A DNA stretch of 64,000 bases from Mycteria americana (Eukaryota > Chordata > Aves > Ciconiiformes > Ciconiidae): the NCBI RefSeq assembly GCF_035582795.1, contig NC_134370.1:50393501-50457500 (forward strand), given 5' to 3'. The position numbers were made by a program, and so were the translations under genes. Below, piece by piece: positions 35,612 through 53,939 of the stretch (positions are counted from its first letter, which is position 1; each line of letters starts with the position of its first letter). The notes beneath the pieces are model-generated. The model was not told where the DNA came from. It ran no database searches and saw only the letters and a program-made list of their open reading frames with translations.

Positions 35612-36120
35612 GGCTGGGGCGCAGCCCCCGCTGCCTCAGAGCCCCGCGGCGAGGACGGGGCGCAGCGACGGGGCGCTGCTCCTAACGGGCGGCGCTGGCC
35701 ACGCCCCGCCGGGAAGCCATGAGGGGGTGCGAGGGGCGGGAGAGGAGCGCGCGCGGCGGGAACCGTTAGAACGGCTGGCGCGTTGAGGGAGGGGGCGGCG
35801 GCGGCGGCGGCTGCTGCTGCAGTGGGAGCCTCAGTAAGGCATCGTCCCAGGTCATTTTTCCCGGCGGCCAGTCCCGGAGATGGCCCAGAGGTACCGACTC
35901 GTGGCCCCGCGCTGTGTGGGAGACGTGTGGGGCTAGCCGGACAATCCTGTCAATCCTGCCGCTGACCGCTGGCTGCGTGCCTCAGCGGCCCTGCTTTGGG
36001 CGGGTAACGGCCATCGCATCCCCCTCAGGCTGTCAGGAGAAGTTCCCTGTGAGGGAGGCAGGTGCTACGGGAAGGAGCTCACTAGCAGGTACTTCGGAGG
36101 GCAAGCTGTAGCGATCCCGC
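35100..36120 (-). promoter_or_regulatory. CHRNA5: CpG-rich promoter region of CHRNA5
   Basis: CpG- and GC-dense DNA surrounds exon 1 and extends about 500 bases upstream of the start codon. GC-box matches include CACGCCCC near 35700 and GGGGCGGG near 35733. Three YAACGG motifs occur upstream of the ATG (35683-35688, the CCGTTAGAACGG pair at 35763-35774, and 36005-36010). No TATA box was noticed. The start site is not defined by the sequence. Confidence 0.65.
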
Positions 36121-39100
36121 TGAGCACTGTACCCAAAGGCACCCTTTGTGCACAGTCCCGTCGCTTCCAGAGTTAAGAAAAGGCTCCTTCAGAGGCGCAG
36201 GTGCTGACTAGGTAGGTGGTGAGCTGGGGTCGCTGCTTCTGCCTCTCGAGCGACCTGCCGTGCCTCACTGAAACGCGGCAGCAGCAGCTGCAACGTAAAC
36301 CTTTAATAACAATGGTAAAGCCACCTGCGTCAACATTTGTTTCTTTTAAACCATGTTTTTGGGAGGGTATAAGTTTAAGGGATTTTTAGTGAAAAGGAAA
36401 ATATTAAACAAACTAATTTTTAACTTCCATTCCATATGAAACATTCAGTAGGGTTTTTTTAAGTTTCTAAACTGGAATGTTTTGGAACTTTTAATCAAAA
36501 ATAGATAAACTGGTGCAAGCTGAAAAGACCTAGGATATTCCCATCTTTATGTGTATTATAGATATATAACATATATAATGAATACTCTGTATAAAACCCC
36601 ATTTTTTTTCTATATCAGTAAATAAAAAGCTGTTACAAAAGACAACTTTAAATGCACCAACAGTGAAATGTAATTAGTGATTTTTCCTAAATCATCCTAA
36701 TGACAATGCACAGTGTACACACTGCCACGGAAAACAGAAGCAGCTGGCATTAGTGTATTTCTTACATTTAAGATACTGTTTAAGATTTTTTTACAGGGAG
36801 AAAAGATTTGGAAAGAAGGGCTAAATGGCTTTACACAGTGTTAATTAGCTGCTACATGAAAAGTGCTAGATACCAGATTCCTCAGAAAAATGGACCTTAT
36901 TCAACTCTAATAATTTTAGCAACTTGGTACCTTCCTAAAATTAGCATTACCCAAAGTAGTAATTTCATTAAGCATGTTGTCAATTATCAAAATTATTTTA
37001 TATCATGTTCATTTTATAGAAAAATAGTGCATCTCTGTGTGTAAATCATGAATCTTTTTGACGACCAAAACAGATGACTTAAGCAATTTCAATCCCTTTC
37101 TTAATTTTTAAACTTGTGTTTTTCTGTATTATCATATCCTGCAGCCATATTTAAGTCGTGCATGTCTGTGCAAGACATAATGCAGTTCATACAAGCCATA
37201 CAGCTGAAAAAAGGCTGCTTACACAGTCGTTTCTTCCAGCACACTTCTAGTGACATGTATTGATTTGAATGCTCTGCAGTAAATATGGTCATTTATATAT
37301 TGAGAATCCATTTGTATACAGCATGTCCTCCACAATCCAGAAATTATATTTATAATTAATATGTGTTAAAGGATGCAGCATGTGACTCTTATTTTGAAAT
37401 GTTCAGTGTGTATGCAGTGGTAAACCCAAGATTTTATAGTAAATAAAAATATATTTTAGCCCAAAGCATGGCACAAAAAAACCTATTTTATTCTTTGTGA
37501 TACACTGGAGTTCTAATATTTTCTGAGTGCTCTGAAAATTACTGGGCAATCTTTCTACTGAAATTGCAAATCTGTAGTTTTTGATGACAACTGGTCCACT
37601 ACTGCACTGCACCTCGTGTCCCTTATGTAAGGTTATCACAGAAAATCTATATTTCTATTAGCAGTGTATGTGCATTGCAGTAAACGTATTTTACAGTCAT
37701 GATGTCTAGTTAACGGTATTAAACATAGTTGCCACTCAAATGTGCAGGACACAGCAAACTGGTTTTATTACATAACCATGAATTTCTTTGCAGCTGGGTC
37801 CTAGCTAGGCAAAACAGATGCTGTAAGATATAAAAGGATTAAACTGTCTTGGTTACATGCCCAACATTTTGCGAAGTATTTTATGTAGCATCATCTGGCA
37901 CACATCAATTATGTTGTATTATTACTGTTTTAGAAAATAGTAGTTATAAATAAGCCATTTTTTCCTGCTGCTTTGAACTTGAAGCAAGATATTAATACTA
38001 ACAGCAGCATCTTAAGTTTAATATTTATCATTAAGTGAAAGCCTAAACAATTACATGAGTAATGTCTGCTGTCTTTCAAAGGGTCCTTCCTTCTCAGCAG
38101 GAGTTGACATCTGAAAGACCTCACTAAAGTATGTTCTGAGCATCTCCAGTAAATTGGCTGATGGCAGCTTTTACTGTGCACTGAAGAGTACTTTAACTGG
38201 AAAGCCAAATGCCAAATTAATCACAGATAAAAATAGCAAGCTGCTCGGTTCTCTTTGTAAAATCAGAAATATTCTAAAATTTTTTTTGTGAAGCTGAATT
38301 TTCTCCAGATAAAAGCCAAGAGCTGTATAACCAGTGAAGGGTACTCTCAGATCAAGTTATTTTAGCAGTTTTTCATCTTGTAATAGAAATAACTGCAATT
38401 AAAACTTGAAAACGAGGACAGCTTTTACTACTGTAATGGAAAACATTCTTTAAAGAAAATGAAAGACATTTTAGTAAGTCCTAGAATCTCATCTAGTCTG
38501 AAGCTACATCATTTCTCTCATGTATGAAGTACCTGAGTGCATTAACTTCGTGGATTTAGATGTCTTGTATACACTTAGCTATGTTATCTATGTATCACAC
38601 ACAGTTCTGTGGCCTCTAAAACCATTGATTTTAACACCTTGAACATTAATATATTTGTTCTCACAACACAGTGGAGAAGTATTGTCCCTAATTTTAAGAT
38701 TATGAACAGAAAGAATAAATAATTACCTTGGGAATCCATAATAAAACAAGCAGCTGTCAAAGTTAACACAAAAAGTCATTTGTTTATCATCTTAATTTGG
38801 GTGCTTTTATAACTCTGAGAAGTAAAAATATTTGGACAAATAGGGAAGTACATCTAAGGAATATTCTGTCTTCCTGTGCACAATACAGTAAGTCGCATAA
38901 GAAGCAGTCTTAGAAGTTAATTTGACTTTATTTGAACAGAATACAGTCATCTAGAAAACAAGCTAACTCTTTTTTTAAACACTGACAGATGCAAGAGACA
39001 GCACAGGTATTACTGGAGAAGCAGTAGTTTCATTATCTCTTAAACTACTTAGAATAACAAAACACATTACAATTTATTAGGACAATCTAATTGTGAATAC

Positions 39101-42076
39101 TTGCCCTAACAAGTTCTATCATGCACTCAAGTGAGATATAAACTATCCAGTCTTTAAGTTTACTAACATCATATTATGCAAACAGTTTCAAGTAAATACT
39201 TTTACCTAATTTGAGAAATCTGTCACCTTCCACAGCACCACATGAAGTTCTGGTGTTAAAATAACATTTAATCCACAGCAATAGCTAAATATTTGAAATA
39301 CTTATGTAATACACTGTAAACTCTACGTAAACACTACGTACACCAAAAAAACATACAAAGAACAGGAAGATCATTTTGATTAGCAAAGACAACTCAAATG
39401 TATCGCCAAAATCATTTTTCTGTTCTTACGACTTATCCCCAAACCACTCCCAGAAAAGGCACAGATAGTGGTGATTTTTTTTTTCTTTTTTTTTTTTTTT
39501 CCTTAAACACACAAAGCCAGAATCAACACAATAGGCCTATGCAGTCAAACACTGCTCTATTTCTAGGAAAAACAGGTAAGGAACTTGGATTAGTGTCAGG
39601 ATGTCCCAGAAATAGTCTAGTCAATAAAAGATCTCCAGCATCTGCTTACTGTCCTAGCTTCAAATGCACAAAAGAATCAGAAATTAAATGTAGTTTAGCA
39701 GAACTTTACTGTACATCTTGGATATGACTGCCAGCTAGAGTTACCTGCCTATTCCAAGGCAGTACTGAGGCTCATCTCTCAATCAGCTATTAATGGCACT
39801 CAGTAGCGATGGTGTTTTTTAAATTAAATGGGTAATTATTGTTCAAAGATTATACTCAAAGTATTTGACAATGCTTTTACTTAGGGTAAACAAAACCTTT
39901 AAATAAATAGATCTTTTAAAATGTGGTGAAACTACACAATTTATCACAATGCTTCAATACATAATGGAGTACAGATCAAAAAGTTATTTAAATCACTCTG
40001 ACTTTTGATTATTACAGTATCTAAAAAGTTCTTTACCAGCAAACGATGCAGTGTTTGGCAAAGAAACACTATTGGTAATTCTGTAAACAAACATCTGAAT
40101 ATATTTGTTATCCCCTTTGTTAGAAACAGCAGCATTTAAGAAACAAATATTTTAATAAATCTATATCCTAAGCTAACAATACTTCTACTAGTACACTAAA
40201 CAAATTGCCTTGCATGATTTATATAGGTTGATGAAACCAGACCCAGATGCTCTTAATGGTTTCCTAGAAGACAGAAAGCATTGCTGGAGTCTATCGTGTT
40301 TTGTTTCAAGTGATCTTTGAGAAGTGAGAAAACACTCCCATTTTGGCATTGCTGATTTTAGGGCATATTCCAAGCACTTGCATAACCATCATCAGTGATC
40401 TAGAAATCTGCAAAAGATGCCGATATATTGCATTCATGGTATCAAAAAATAAGATTGAGCACTGAATTGTCTACATAAAAATGGAGCTTGAGGTATTTAT
40501 ACAACCCTTTTTAATGGAGATTAAATCTTACCCATTGCATGTTGTCTGCCACGATTCAGGATTTGTTACATGAAATACCATTCCTATGTTATTATTTGGA
40601 AGATCTACTATTGCACAAGGTGCAAATAAAACTCAGTCTAACCTTTATTAGCTATAAAATTTGAATACTAACAAAGTACTGTCTAAGTTCAGTACAAAAG
40701 ACTAAAGCAATTGGCCTGCACTGAGATTTAGAAAATTAACAAGCGGGTCCTGCAGCCTGCACAGAACCCATGCCACCCCACAGCACTGTCTGTATGGAGG
40801 TTACCAAAGTGAGTGCAGTACATCTACCCAAGCTGCAGACAGACACCTCAAGTCAGATTCCCTTCTCTGTTCTCAACAGTGAATCTTACAGCAATGAGCT
40901 CAAAAATGGGTTTTGTTGAGACTAAGGGTAATTTCTGGCCATGTTGACAAAGTACATTTTATGAGTCAAAAATGTCTGGGATAGATTAAAAACAATAAAA
41001 CATTGTATGGATTCACTGTTTCTTTAAATGGTCATATTAAATCCTGTAAACATCAGATATCCTTTGGGGTTAAAAAAAAAAAAGAAAAAAAAAGCTACAA
41101 GATAGATACAATCCAGGGTCAGCACAAAGGGGCTGGATCACCTGTGTCACCATTTGAAATACAGCAGGTAAGGCCTCTCATTTAAGCACATCACTCAAGT
41201 GAGCTTTTAAATTTGCTTCTGATAACTGAAAGGATGCAAAGTAATTTTCAGTAACTTGTTTCCATCTCCTCTATTAACACCAGATCTTTTTTTTTTCCAG
41301 AACTAGAAGAAGATTTTAGTTAATCTGAAAATCATATTAATTATTTTGCATTCAGTATAGGGATAATCTGAACAAAAATTATTGTAATTTCTAATTCATG
41401 CACAAATACTATGATTTCTCAAGTGGTTAACTGGTTAGTTTTCTAGACTGTTGTCCATCAGAGAAGGGAACCAAATTCTCTGGACAAGTATCAGCAACAC
41501 TAAACTAAAGAATATAAAACATCTCAATTTCCTTTCAGGGTAAAATGTAAAATAGTCAACATGGCCTATAATCATGCACTATTTTATTTACCTATTTGTG
41601 TTTTGACGAGATAGCTTAACATTTTCACGTGGCCTTTGTAAAATGTCTTTCTAGTTTGTGTGAATATAGCTAGTGTTATATGATTAATTTCTTAGAAAAC
41701 ACATGCACTCATGAAAGGCTATGATAAACTGAACACATTTGCTACAGGGTATGTCTAAAACACTACTGCTTGAAAGAACATCAGTTTGACATAGCCTGTT
41801 ATAGAACAAAATAGGCCAAAATTAAAACTTGGCATGCCAGCACACTTTAATTCTGTATTTGTGAAATGGTTTTTCAAACTTAGGAGCCCTTTTCACTACT
41901 TTAAAAGGAAACCCCACACATACACACAAAATTCTAACAATTCTAACACCATATTTGTTCTTTACCAACTAGCATATACCTTGTTTTAATGGTTTAAAGC
42001 GATTAAATCCCTCAAGATTGTGCATATCCAGGCATTACTGAGGAAATAAAGACACCCATCACTATTCTTCTTAAAT
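36121..42076. other. CHRNA5-PSMA4 intergenic region
   Basis: About 6 kb of mostly AT-rich DNA lies between the CHRNA5 CpG-rich block and the PSMA4 poly(A) site. No exon with recognisable protein similarity, RNA gene or clear transposon was found. Only short open frames and A/T-rich runs, such as a T-rich stretch near 39477-39501, were seen. Confidence 0.55.
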
Positions 42077-42082
42077 TTTATT
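42077..42082 (-). terminator. PSMA4: Poly(A) signal of PSMA4
   Basis: TTTATT on the + strand is AATAAA for the leftward transcript, about 235 bases after the stop codon. A second signal at 42266-42271, only about 45 bases after the stop, is an alternative. Confidence 0.5.
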
Positions 42083-42314
42083 CCATAATAAAAAATAGAA
42101 GATGAAAGAAATAGAGTGTTCAAGAATTAAAGCAATTGTTGGTCAATGTAAGGAGTAGTAAACTAATTATCTGAGTAATTATTAAGGACCTAGTTCATCA
42201 AAAGTAATTCTGGGTCCTCCATGGCATATTTGCAGGCTTCTGCAAGACAGAAATCCAGATTATCTTTTATTGAAGCAGGTCCTCTATTATCTACAGAACA
42301 CTTGATTTCATATT

Positions 42315-47406
<5,092 letters not shown>

Positions 47407-47697
47407 CGTGCCAGGGACGCGCTGCGGGCAGAAGGGAAGCGGGCCTGCAAGACACCACAACGCACGTTAACCGGCACCGAGCGCCCCGCCGCCCGCCCCG
47501 CTCCGCGCAGGCAGACCCCGGCCCCGGCCAGAGCCCCAGAGGGCGCTGCAGCCGCGCCCGGCCCAGCGCCCCCCCACCGCGGCCGCACTGCAGAGTCATC
47601 CTCACCGCGGCGGAAGGCGAGGGCCTCGCCGCCTCCCGCGACGCGCAGGGGCGCCCCCCGCTCCCCCCAGCCCGCCCGCCCGCCCGCCCGCACTCAC

Positions 47698-47825
47698 GGC
47701 AGGCCGGAGGGGACCGATCGGCCGGGGAGGGCGAGCGAATCCCGTCCGGTGGGGAAGAACCGGGCGCTACGGCCGCGCCCAAACCTTCACCGCTGCGTCG
47801 GAAATGGCCGCCGCGCCTGCGCGGT
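47698..47825 (-). other. PSMA4: Predicted non-coding first exon of PSMA4
   Basis: A donor CTGCC|GTGAGT ends at 47698 on the minus strand. A good acceptor (GTGGTGTCTTGCAG) precedes the ATG exon at 47444. The upstream edge is not defined; I placed it near the ETS/NRF1 motif cluster. A short non-coding first exon matches the nine-exon layout of the human gene as I recall it. Confidence 0.45.
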
Positions 47826-48056
47826 GCCGCGTGCCGGACTAGGGCGGAGCCCGAGGCCCCTTCCCACTACAGCCGCCGGGCGGGGCTGGCACTCGTGCCC
47901 GTACCCGCGCCCGTGCCCGCGCCCGCGGTCCCGCCCGCAGGGTCAGCGCGCGCAGCAGCTCTCGCTGCCGTAATGGTTGCCCGGGCGCCGCCGGGGCCGG
48001 CCCGCGCCGCCCTAACGGTTCTCCGCGCGGCCGCCGTAACGGCTGCCGGCGCGCCG

Positions 48057-48097
48057 CCGGGGCCGGGGCCGGGGCCGGGGCCGGGGCCGGGGCCGGG
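48057..48097 (+). repeat. GGGGCC hexanucleotide array
   Basis: Nearly seven perfect CCGGGG units (equivalent to GGGGCC) are followed by CCCAGGCCCGGGCCCGG. It sits in the CpG island upstream of PSMA4, about 250 bases from the predicted PSMA4 start and 330 bases beyond the HYKK poly(A) signal. It forms part of an imperfect larger repeat with GCCGCCGTAACGGCT-like modules. Confidence 0.95.
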
Positions 48098-48188
48098 CCC
48101 AGGCCCGGGCCCGGCCGCGCCGCCGTAACGGCTCCCCCGCGCGGCCGCCGTAGCTGCCGTCCGCGCGTCGCAGGGGCCGGCCGAGCAG

Positions 48189-48200
48189 CCCCCCCCCCCC
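48189..48200 (+). repeat. C12 run
   Basis: Twelve C bases lie in the CpG island between HYKK and PSMA4. Confidence 0.9.
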
Positions 48201-48430
48201 GCCCCGCCCCCTTGGCGCTGTGGGGAGGGGCGACCGGTACCGCCCCGATCGCGCCAGCCCGCGGCCCGGAAAGCCGCAGTGGCTGGTGCAGGCACGTGAG
48301 GCGGCCCCACTGAGGCGAGGGCAGCGACCACCGCCTCAGGGAGGAGAGACCGACCCTCGTCCCGGATCGTGCCCCGCCCCCGCCTGCGTACAGACCGCGG
48401 TGGACGCGCTCCAGCGCAGGCAGCGCCGCC

Positions 48431-48436
48431 TTTATT
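48431..48436 (-). terminator. HYKK: Poly(A) signal of HYKK
   Basis: TTTATT (AATAAA on the transcript strand) lies 47 bases after the HYKK stop codon, at the edge of the PSMA4 CpG island. The predicted 3' UTR is therefore only about 65-80 bases. Confidence 0.6.
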
Positions 48437-48483
48437 GCAATAGAGTCAGGTGTCACCGTGCAAGTACCTCAGCAGCCATCGAT

Positions 48484-51400
48484 CTACTTGGCAGGTGCGT
48501 GGTTCCTGTACGCTTTGGCAGTCTCAAACCATGTCTTCTCCACAGCTTCTTGGCCCACTTCAAACATTTTCATTAAGTGTTTCCACCCGGTTTTGGCAGT
48601 GATCATGAGGTATTCCTTATTCTCTGGGTACTGCAGAGCTGTGTGGGCTGCTATGACGAGGGACTGCGAAAACCTCCCGCTCACCAAGAGAAAGAGGGCA
48701 CCTCTCTCCTCCTCTGTGAGTGGCAGGACACTTTCAAACCCTGCAAGAACATGCCCTCCGACACTCAGAGGGTCTGGGCTCTCAATCATCATGTACATGA
48801 TAGCTATTGCGACTTCAAATACATAATACCCATAACTCATGTCGCCAAAATCCAGGATGCCAGACACTCTGTACTGAGGATTCTCCAGGGAAGCAGAACT
48901 GGAGACTACTAGAATGTTGTGGTCATTAAGATCTCCATGATTGATACCTAAACACAGAAGAAATAGAAACAGTATTTAATAATTATTAAACAGCAGAATC
49001 TAACTTTTTTTTCCATTTCTCAGTGAAATAGCTTTGAAAAGATGCATAGAGGCTCAAACTAACACTCAGCTACAAAACCATACTCAGCATCAAGTGTTGC
49101 CTTTCATGGCCTCATTACTTCCTAGCAACGTCCGTTCCACTAACAGGCGACCAGGTAGCAATTCATAAAGGGAGTGTTATGAGATCTTATTCCAGTCTGG
49201 TGATACGCTGTGATATGCTACGTGTTTTCCAAACACAGAATAGCAGTTTTCAAATTATCAAATTGTCAAATTATCATTAACGTCAATGTGAGCTGAATTC
49301 CCAAAATATGATTAAATAGTTATCTGGGCCTTTATGAAAGGAAGTAGTGTACTCCATGTATCCTTATTAAGCTGATATAAGAGCATGAAAACCATCACTG
49401 TAACTGGAAGCAAACTCATCAGAAAGATCAAGAACTGAACCTGACTCTGGGCAGCACATTCCTCCTGGCTTATTCTGCGCTGTGTTCATTCAGCACAGTA
49501 TTTGCACGTGTCTAGCTAGGGATAAAGGAGACTGACTTTTTTGTGTTTGGTTTTGCCTTCTCCACAGACCCAAACTCCCGTAATAAATTTCAGTGTCTCA
49601 GTTCAACATAATTACAATGAGAATAAAACACTCACAGGCTCGAAAACTGCTTAGCTTGGGTATTACTTTCCCTTTAAACTGCTCAATAACTTGTTCCACA
49701 ACTTCACGATATTTGTTCTGGCCCAAGGCATAAATGTACTGATCTAGAAGAGGCACGTTTGCCAGGTTCCAAATGAACTGACCTCGATGCAGACTTTTTA
49801 CTGATGGATGATGGAATTTCTATGGAAAAAGCACAAGATAAAACAAGCCATAAGTAAAAATTCTGGTTTTATGATTAAAGGGCTTGATTCAAGGCCTCTA
49901 TTAACTTTAACAGGTTCCTAATGAGACTCACCAAAAAGCACCATGACTTAGACTATTGCTTTATATCAACAAGTAAAAGAATAACCTGAAGAATAATTAA
50001 GGCAAGCATCTTAATACCTACATACAACCCAAATGTTTTTTTCCCCATTCTTTAGGTACAAAGATTCTCTTAAGTCATTTATTACTTAAATAATTTAAAA
50101 ATTGACACTGACTTTCTGTAACGCGACATTATGTAGCGACTTTGAGGCCTTGCCAAGGCCACAGTCCCACACTGGTAGAGCCTGGATTGCACAGCTGGCG
50201 CGACAGAAAGCTGTCGGAGCAGAAGAGACACGGAACCCGCCAGCATGCTGGGAACAGGCACACTCTGCATTTAAAGGTGGCAGCTTCTGGGGACAAGCCT
50301 TAGGATCAGCTGGTACATGAAAAATCCTGAGGACAGAAGTACTTTATGGAGATACTGGACAGAGCTTTATTCTCATGAAAATTTGCCTTTGTACATCCAG
50401 GTAGCCTAAATATTTTAAACAACAAGGTCCCTAACCTCTCTCTCACTAGCAAATGAAAAAGGTGGTTTGGAAAATGACGTTCAGGGAGGAAAAGCATCTC
50501 TCCCACTGCATAGCACTCTTATCCTTGAACCCTCTAATGCTTATTAAGGTGGCTTGTGGGCCAGATTCTATCAGAGCACAGGGCAAATAAAAAAAACTTC
50601 CCACTAGAGCAGCTGCCTTCCTCTTAAAAAGAAACCCATGCATGTAATTAAGGCTCTTAAAGATAGCTCAATGATAGTCAAAACTGGAACCATGTATGAA
50701 AAAGTAAGGAACAAGATCAAGCCTAAACCAAAAATCACAATACAGGATCCCTAATGCTGTATAAAGCACCACACTGGTAGGAAGAATGTCATCTGGTAAG
50801 TCACCACTGCAGCCTTCCCAGCACAAATCAGATATTCCAGCAAGCTATAAATGGGATACCAGGTGGGTGAAGGGTATTAAAGTCATGAGCCCTTGTTACT
50901 GTAAAGCCATAGACAGTCACTTTACAGCCATCAACTTATTTCCATTTAGAGGACGTGAAGCACATCCAAGCAAAAGGAGACACCAACAGAGAAAGTGGTG
51001 GAATACTATTTTGTGCACAAAACAAGGCATGGCACATTGCTTTGCTATCAAGTTCATAAAGTAAATTAACTGGGTAGAAAAGACAGGCTGTATTTTTTGG
51101 TCTGTCATCAGAAAATTTAATCAGAAAAATAATACCTTAGGTATTATTTTTAGTGTCAATAACATTTTGAAGTTTTGACAGTAATGATTGTAATTTTCTT
51201 TCTTTTAAATGACAAATCTTGGTAGATGATAAACCATATGTTAAGGGCATAGCCTTTTCCATCAAAATTTGCTTTCTCATCAACTATTTCCTCCTTGGCA
51301 GGACAAGTCACAGGCATATTTTGAGACTAGCTGGTCTATAGAAATTGTTTTAATCGCATTATAAGAGCGTGACCAGAGTGTTAGAAGGCAACAGTAAATT

Positions 51401-53475
51401 ATCCTTCCCAATTGAAAAATGGTCTTGTAATTTAAGAATGTGGTTAGTAAAGCTGGCAATTCACATTTCATAATTTTCTGAAGCTGGTAGCCAGAAGATG
51501 AGAAGGAAAGGTTAATGAAAAGCAATAAATAATGCAAGAGTTCTTTTATGTATCAAACTTAATTACTGCCTGATTCATCAACTTTATTATCCTGTATAAT
51601 TACGGAGTAGAGAAAGAACTTACTTTGCATCAAGATTATTTGACTGGAAGAGGTGCAAATGAGAGAAGTGTCACAAATCTCTGTTCATTGGCACATCTGG
51701 CATTGTAGAGAAGGAACCAACTGCTACCAGTGTTAAATGGTCACAGTTCACATGACCAGCAGAAAGAGAGTGAGTCAACATGAATTCAAAATAATAAATC
51801 AGCCAGCTGTGCCTGATGTGCACTATACAAAAACGCTTTACAAGCTTTACATGCTTCTAATTTGGGCAGCCTAGGTTCTAATTTGGGCAGCTTAGGGTTC
51901 ACCCTCCTTATTTGCCAGGTTTGAAACACCAAACAGACAAATTTTGCATAAGTAAAAAGAAATCCTTATCTCCCTGTTTGTGGTACAAAAATGCTTTACA
52001 AAAGGATCACCAATACCATGTCATCAGCACCAACTGGTCACGATACTTGAGGAAATGCTTTAGTAACAGCCAGCTTGGAGGCTGGCACCTGAAAGATGAG
52101 TTAAACTGACATCTGCATTCACCAACTGGAATTTTGCAGATCAGGAAAGCAGACAGCAAGCACAAGAAGAAATACAGAGGAGAAATTAATTGAAAAAGAA
52201 GTTTGTGAGGCCAGAGCAACGAAAACTCACCTCTGAGAGAGCTTTATCCAAACTGGCGGCTAGCTTACCGATCTCATAGAAAATCTGAGTATTTGTAGCA
52301 ATTTTTGCTACAGGCGTACCTGGCAGGTAAGTCAGCAGTCTGACCATGTACTTTTTGTTCCCAGGTCCGGTATCTAACAAGCAAAGAGAGATGCAGTCAG
52401 TCGCTTCAATATATGCTACTGAGTATTAGCTGATGCAAGAAGCAAAAAAGGTTTATCCCAGTGTAGTAGTCATCAGATGTAGCTGCTAAAACAGATTTCG
52501 TTCAAAGATGTGATTTACCAGAATGTTGTACGATGATGTGTAAACCTTAACACACTTGCAATCTATGTTGGACTTCTAGTCCTTGTGCTTGGAATTGACT
52601 CTGCATACAGCAGGTTTTCTCCAGTGCCTGCAGACACCCACTTATGCAGAACAGGTCTCAGGAATCCCAGCTTTTGTATGGAAGTTACAGTGAAAATAAA
52701 AGCAAAATATCAACACAATTTTTCTTCCAAGTGCTGTTAAAGCAACTTGTTCTGGCATCATGGATGGGCTGGAACTGTATTTTACACCATCCTCTAGGCA
52801 AATAATTTGTAACATCATTTAGTCGGTGAGGCTTTTTTTCCTTTTCTTGTGCATGGACAGGTCAGATCAATGTTTTCTCTAATTCATTATACTGAAGTTA
52901 TTTCCTAAATATTTTCACAGTTAATTATTACTCTCTTTGACTTGCTTTGCTTCTGGTATTTTAACGTTGGACTATTATGGCTGGACGTACAGGTCACCTG
53001 ATACATATCCCCTAATATTTAAAAATGAGCCTAGAGTTTTACTTTAGTATATATATGGCATGCCATATAGCAAGCTACTGCCAAGCTAAGGGTGATAGTA
53101 GTGCAGTAAAGGTGCTTGTAATTGCTCACCTCCTGACTCCAGAGACATTATGTTACCATCTTTTGTAAAATAAGGAGTAGCTGAAGGAAAGCCTTCAGTG
53201 CTGAGAAATATCATGGCCTGGGTCTGCGCTTCAATGAGGTCACGCTCCTGGCTGTCTTCCGAATTGGTGATTTTGAGGACATACTCATCAGCGCCTTCAG
53301 CCACACCTTTGTTTTTTGAGACACGCACATGGAAATTCTGATCGTCATAGCTGGGGAGTGGCCTGATCCAAGACACCTTTAATCCAAACACCCTGTCAAC
53401 CAATTCAGTCGCTTCTTTTTCACCAAGCGCTGGTTTGGTGAATGCCTGGGATTGACAGCCATTTCCAGAAGACAT
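48484..53475 (-). CDS. HYKK: Hydroxylysine kinase, complete
   Basis: Four coding exons in transcript order: 53130-53475, 52231-52373, 49636-49819 and 48484-48947 (TAG at 48484-48486). They give 1137 nt or 378 residues (human 373). The ATG (53473-53475) lies five bases after an acceptor (CTCCTAAAG), so at least one non-coding exon is upstream, probably in the CpG-rich block at 54.0-54.5 kb. The protein belongs to the aminoglycoside phosphotransferase-like kinase fold. An N-lobe segment [16 protein letters not shown] precedes the catalytic loop HGDLNDHN (H228, D230, D233, N235) and the metal-binding LDFGD (D257). The enzyme phosphorylates 5-hydroxylysine using GTP in lysine and collagen breakdown. 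It is also called AGPHD1. It lies between PSMA4 and IREB2, as in mammals. Confidence 0.96.
51855..51896 (+). repeat. 21-bp tandem duplication
   Basis: TTCTAATTTGGGCAGC plus CTAGG or TTAGG occurs twice in tandem (51855-51875 and 51876-51896) in HYKK intron DNA, with one mismatch. Confidence 0.8.
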
Positions 53476-53939
53476 CGTGTCTTTAGGAGAAAAAGAGAAG
53501 CTGGATGATCTTATCTGTATTCTGACATCAGAAGCAGTAATTACTGCAACAAAATGCATTTGGATACTGGAGAGGAGTTTCCTACATTTATTTAACAAGC
53601 AAAGAAAACCCACTAAGCCAGTCCAGGTTTCTTACATCATGGTTTCTTGTCAGCTACTTACTCTCTAGTCCCCCTCACCCCCCAAGAAAGACTTCTAGAG
53701 AGATGCACTCAATCTGTTCAGAACAAGTAGACATGAAAAGCGTATTAACTAGTAGTATTTTTATCAGCTAATTTCCAGTAGCAGCCTAACCTGGTACGTT
53801 GCTAACCAAGAATGATTTCCTAAGGAACAGAGTTGCTGAATCCCTGTCCAGGAAGTTCTAAATTCACGTCTGCAAAAGACAAGAAATATTTTAGTAGATC
53901 TTAACGTTAAAGCAGACATAATCTTTCTGCCCGGCCACG

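Noticed and set aside
35083-35965. Open frames of 80-160 codons around the CHRNA5 first exon
   Set aside because: They are GC-rich shadows of the CHRNA5 exon 1 and promoter region; only the minus-strand signal peptide frame joins to real exons.
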